Shown in pieces: positions 7,378 to 7,564 of a DNA stretch of 7,564 nt. Position 1 is the first letter of the stretch. Every line of letters begins with the position of its first letter. The notes below the pieces were generated by a model that was not told where the DNA came from, did not search any database, and was given only the letters and a program-made list of their open reading frames with translations. The DNA comes from a bacterium (GTDB lineage Bacteria > Zixibacteria > MSB-5A5 > GN15 > FEB-12), in the NCBI GenBank assembly GCA_030619425.1, contig JAUXBJ010000065.1, forward strand, positions 1-7,564, given 5' to 3'. The position numbers and the translations under genes are program-made.

Positions 7378-7399
7378 CACGCGCTTCGCGTGATTTTTT
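7378..7399 (+). terminator. Probable intrinsic terminator of the three-gene operon
   Basis: CACGCG (7378-7383), a 3-nt loop and CGCGTG (7387-7392) make a 6-bp, GC-rich stem followed by A and six T residues (7394-7399) and further T-rich sequence. It faces the plus strand and lies about 145 bp after the SppA stop codon, between the two palindromic repeat units. On the minus strand there is no T-tract after the stem, so it should act in one direction. Confidence 0.6.
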
Positions 7400-7423
7400 G
7401 GTTTTGTCTTGTCGGTCTATGAT

Positions 7424-7484
7424 GTCGAAACCCGCCCTTCGACTCCGCTCAGGACGGTCCTTCGGACCAGGGGTTTCGACCTAC
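7424..7484. repeat. Palindromic repeat unit 2 (REP-like hairpin with inner stem)
   Basis: GTCGAAACCC (7424-7433) and GGGTTTCGAC (7471-7480) form a 10-bp stem. The enclosed loop contains a smaller hairpin, GGTCC (7456-7460) and GGACC (7464-7468) with a TTC loop. The right arm extends to CAGGGGTTTCGACCTAC (7468-7484), the exact complement of the left arm of unit 1. The loop segment 7435-7454 (ccttcgactccgctcagga) is of a kind also seen, imperfectly, inside the patatin gene near 1093. Confidence 0.65.
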
Positions 7485-7564
7485 AGGACTGAAAATCGTC
7501 ACCACGAACTCAGTTGGCCGGACCTACGTATTTCTGTTGCCACCCGATGCGCTGGAACACTCGT
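7485..7564. other. Right-edge segment, possible start or end of another gene, unresolved
   Basis: No confident feature. On the plus strand a frame from CTG 7489 reads LKIVTTNSVGRTYVFLLPPD and on to the edge without a stop, but it has no ATG, GTG or TTG start and no properly spaced ribosome-binding site. On the minus strand a frame entering from the edge reads RVFQRIGWQQKYVGPAN and ends at TGA (7512-7510), which could be the C-terminus of a convergent gene. The heptamer GTAGGTC seen in the repeat arms recurs here on the minus strand, so this could also be repeat-derived. Confidence 0.25.

Noticed and set aside
7302..7484. CRISPR array
   Set aside because: The repeats are short, inverted relative to each other, unevenly spaced and imperfect, with no regular spacers and no cas genes in the window.

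Overview
The window reads as chromosomal DNA of a GC-rich Gram-negative (diderm) bacterium. Four of the five genes encode proteins with export signals, and two of those carry predicted outer-membrane beta-barrels. The combination of an OMPP1/PorV-type 'NPAG' barrel, a YCF48-type lipoprotein and a patatin-barrel protein suggests the FCB superphylum or a related candidate phylum such as Zixibacteria. That placement is inference from gene style only.

Layout. Positions 1-224 (minus) hold the 5' part of a lipoprotein gene with a YCF48/BNR-like repeat, cut by the window edge. A plausible sigma-70-type promoter lies just upstream of it. Positions 291-2903 (minus) encode an 870-residue patatin-like phospholipase fused to about three POTRA-like domains and a C-terminal BamA-type barrel, resembling type Vd autotransporters (PlpD/FplA). 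A 64-bp divergent spacer separates it from a plus-strand operon of three tightly packed genes. These are a SpoU/TrmH-family RNA 2'-O-ribose methyltransferase (2968-3768), an exported DUF4097-like beta-solenoid protein (3768-4811, one-base stop/start overlap) and an SppA-type Ser/Lys peptidase (4823-7234, GTG start with a strong Shine-Dalgarno). The SppA has about 240 extra N-terminal residues that look like an outer-membrane barrel.

The last 330 bp (7235-7564) contain no confident gene. They hold an array of five copies of a TCGAAACCC-type core in both orientations, forming nested hairpins, with a GC-rich hairpin plus T-tract (likely intrinsic terminator) in the middle. The final ~75 bp may touch the edge of another gene, but this cannot be settled here.

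Taken together the region is an envelope-biogenesis or surface-hydrolase neighbourhood, apart from the RNA methyltransferase that heads the plus-strand operon. The most unusual items are the barrel-SppA fusion, the multi-POTRA patatin-barrel protein and the palindromic repeat array.
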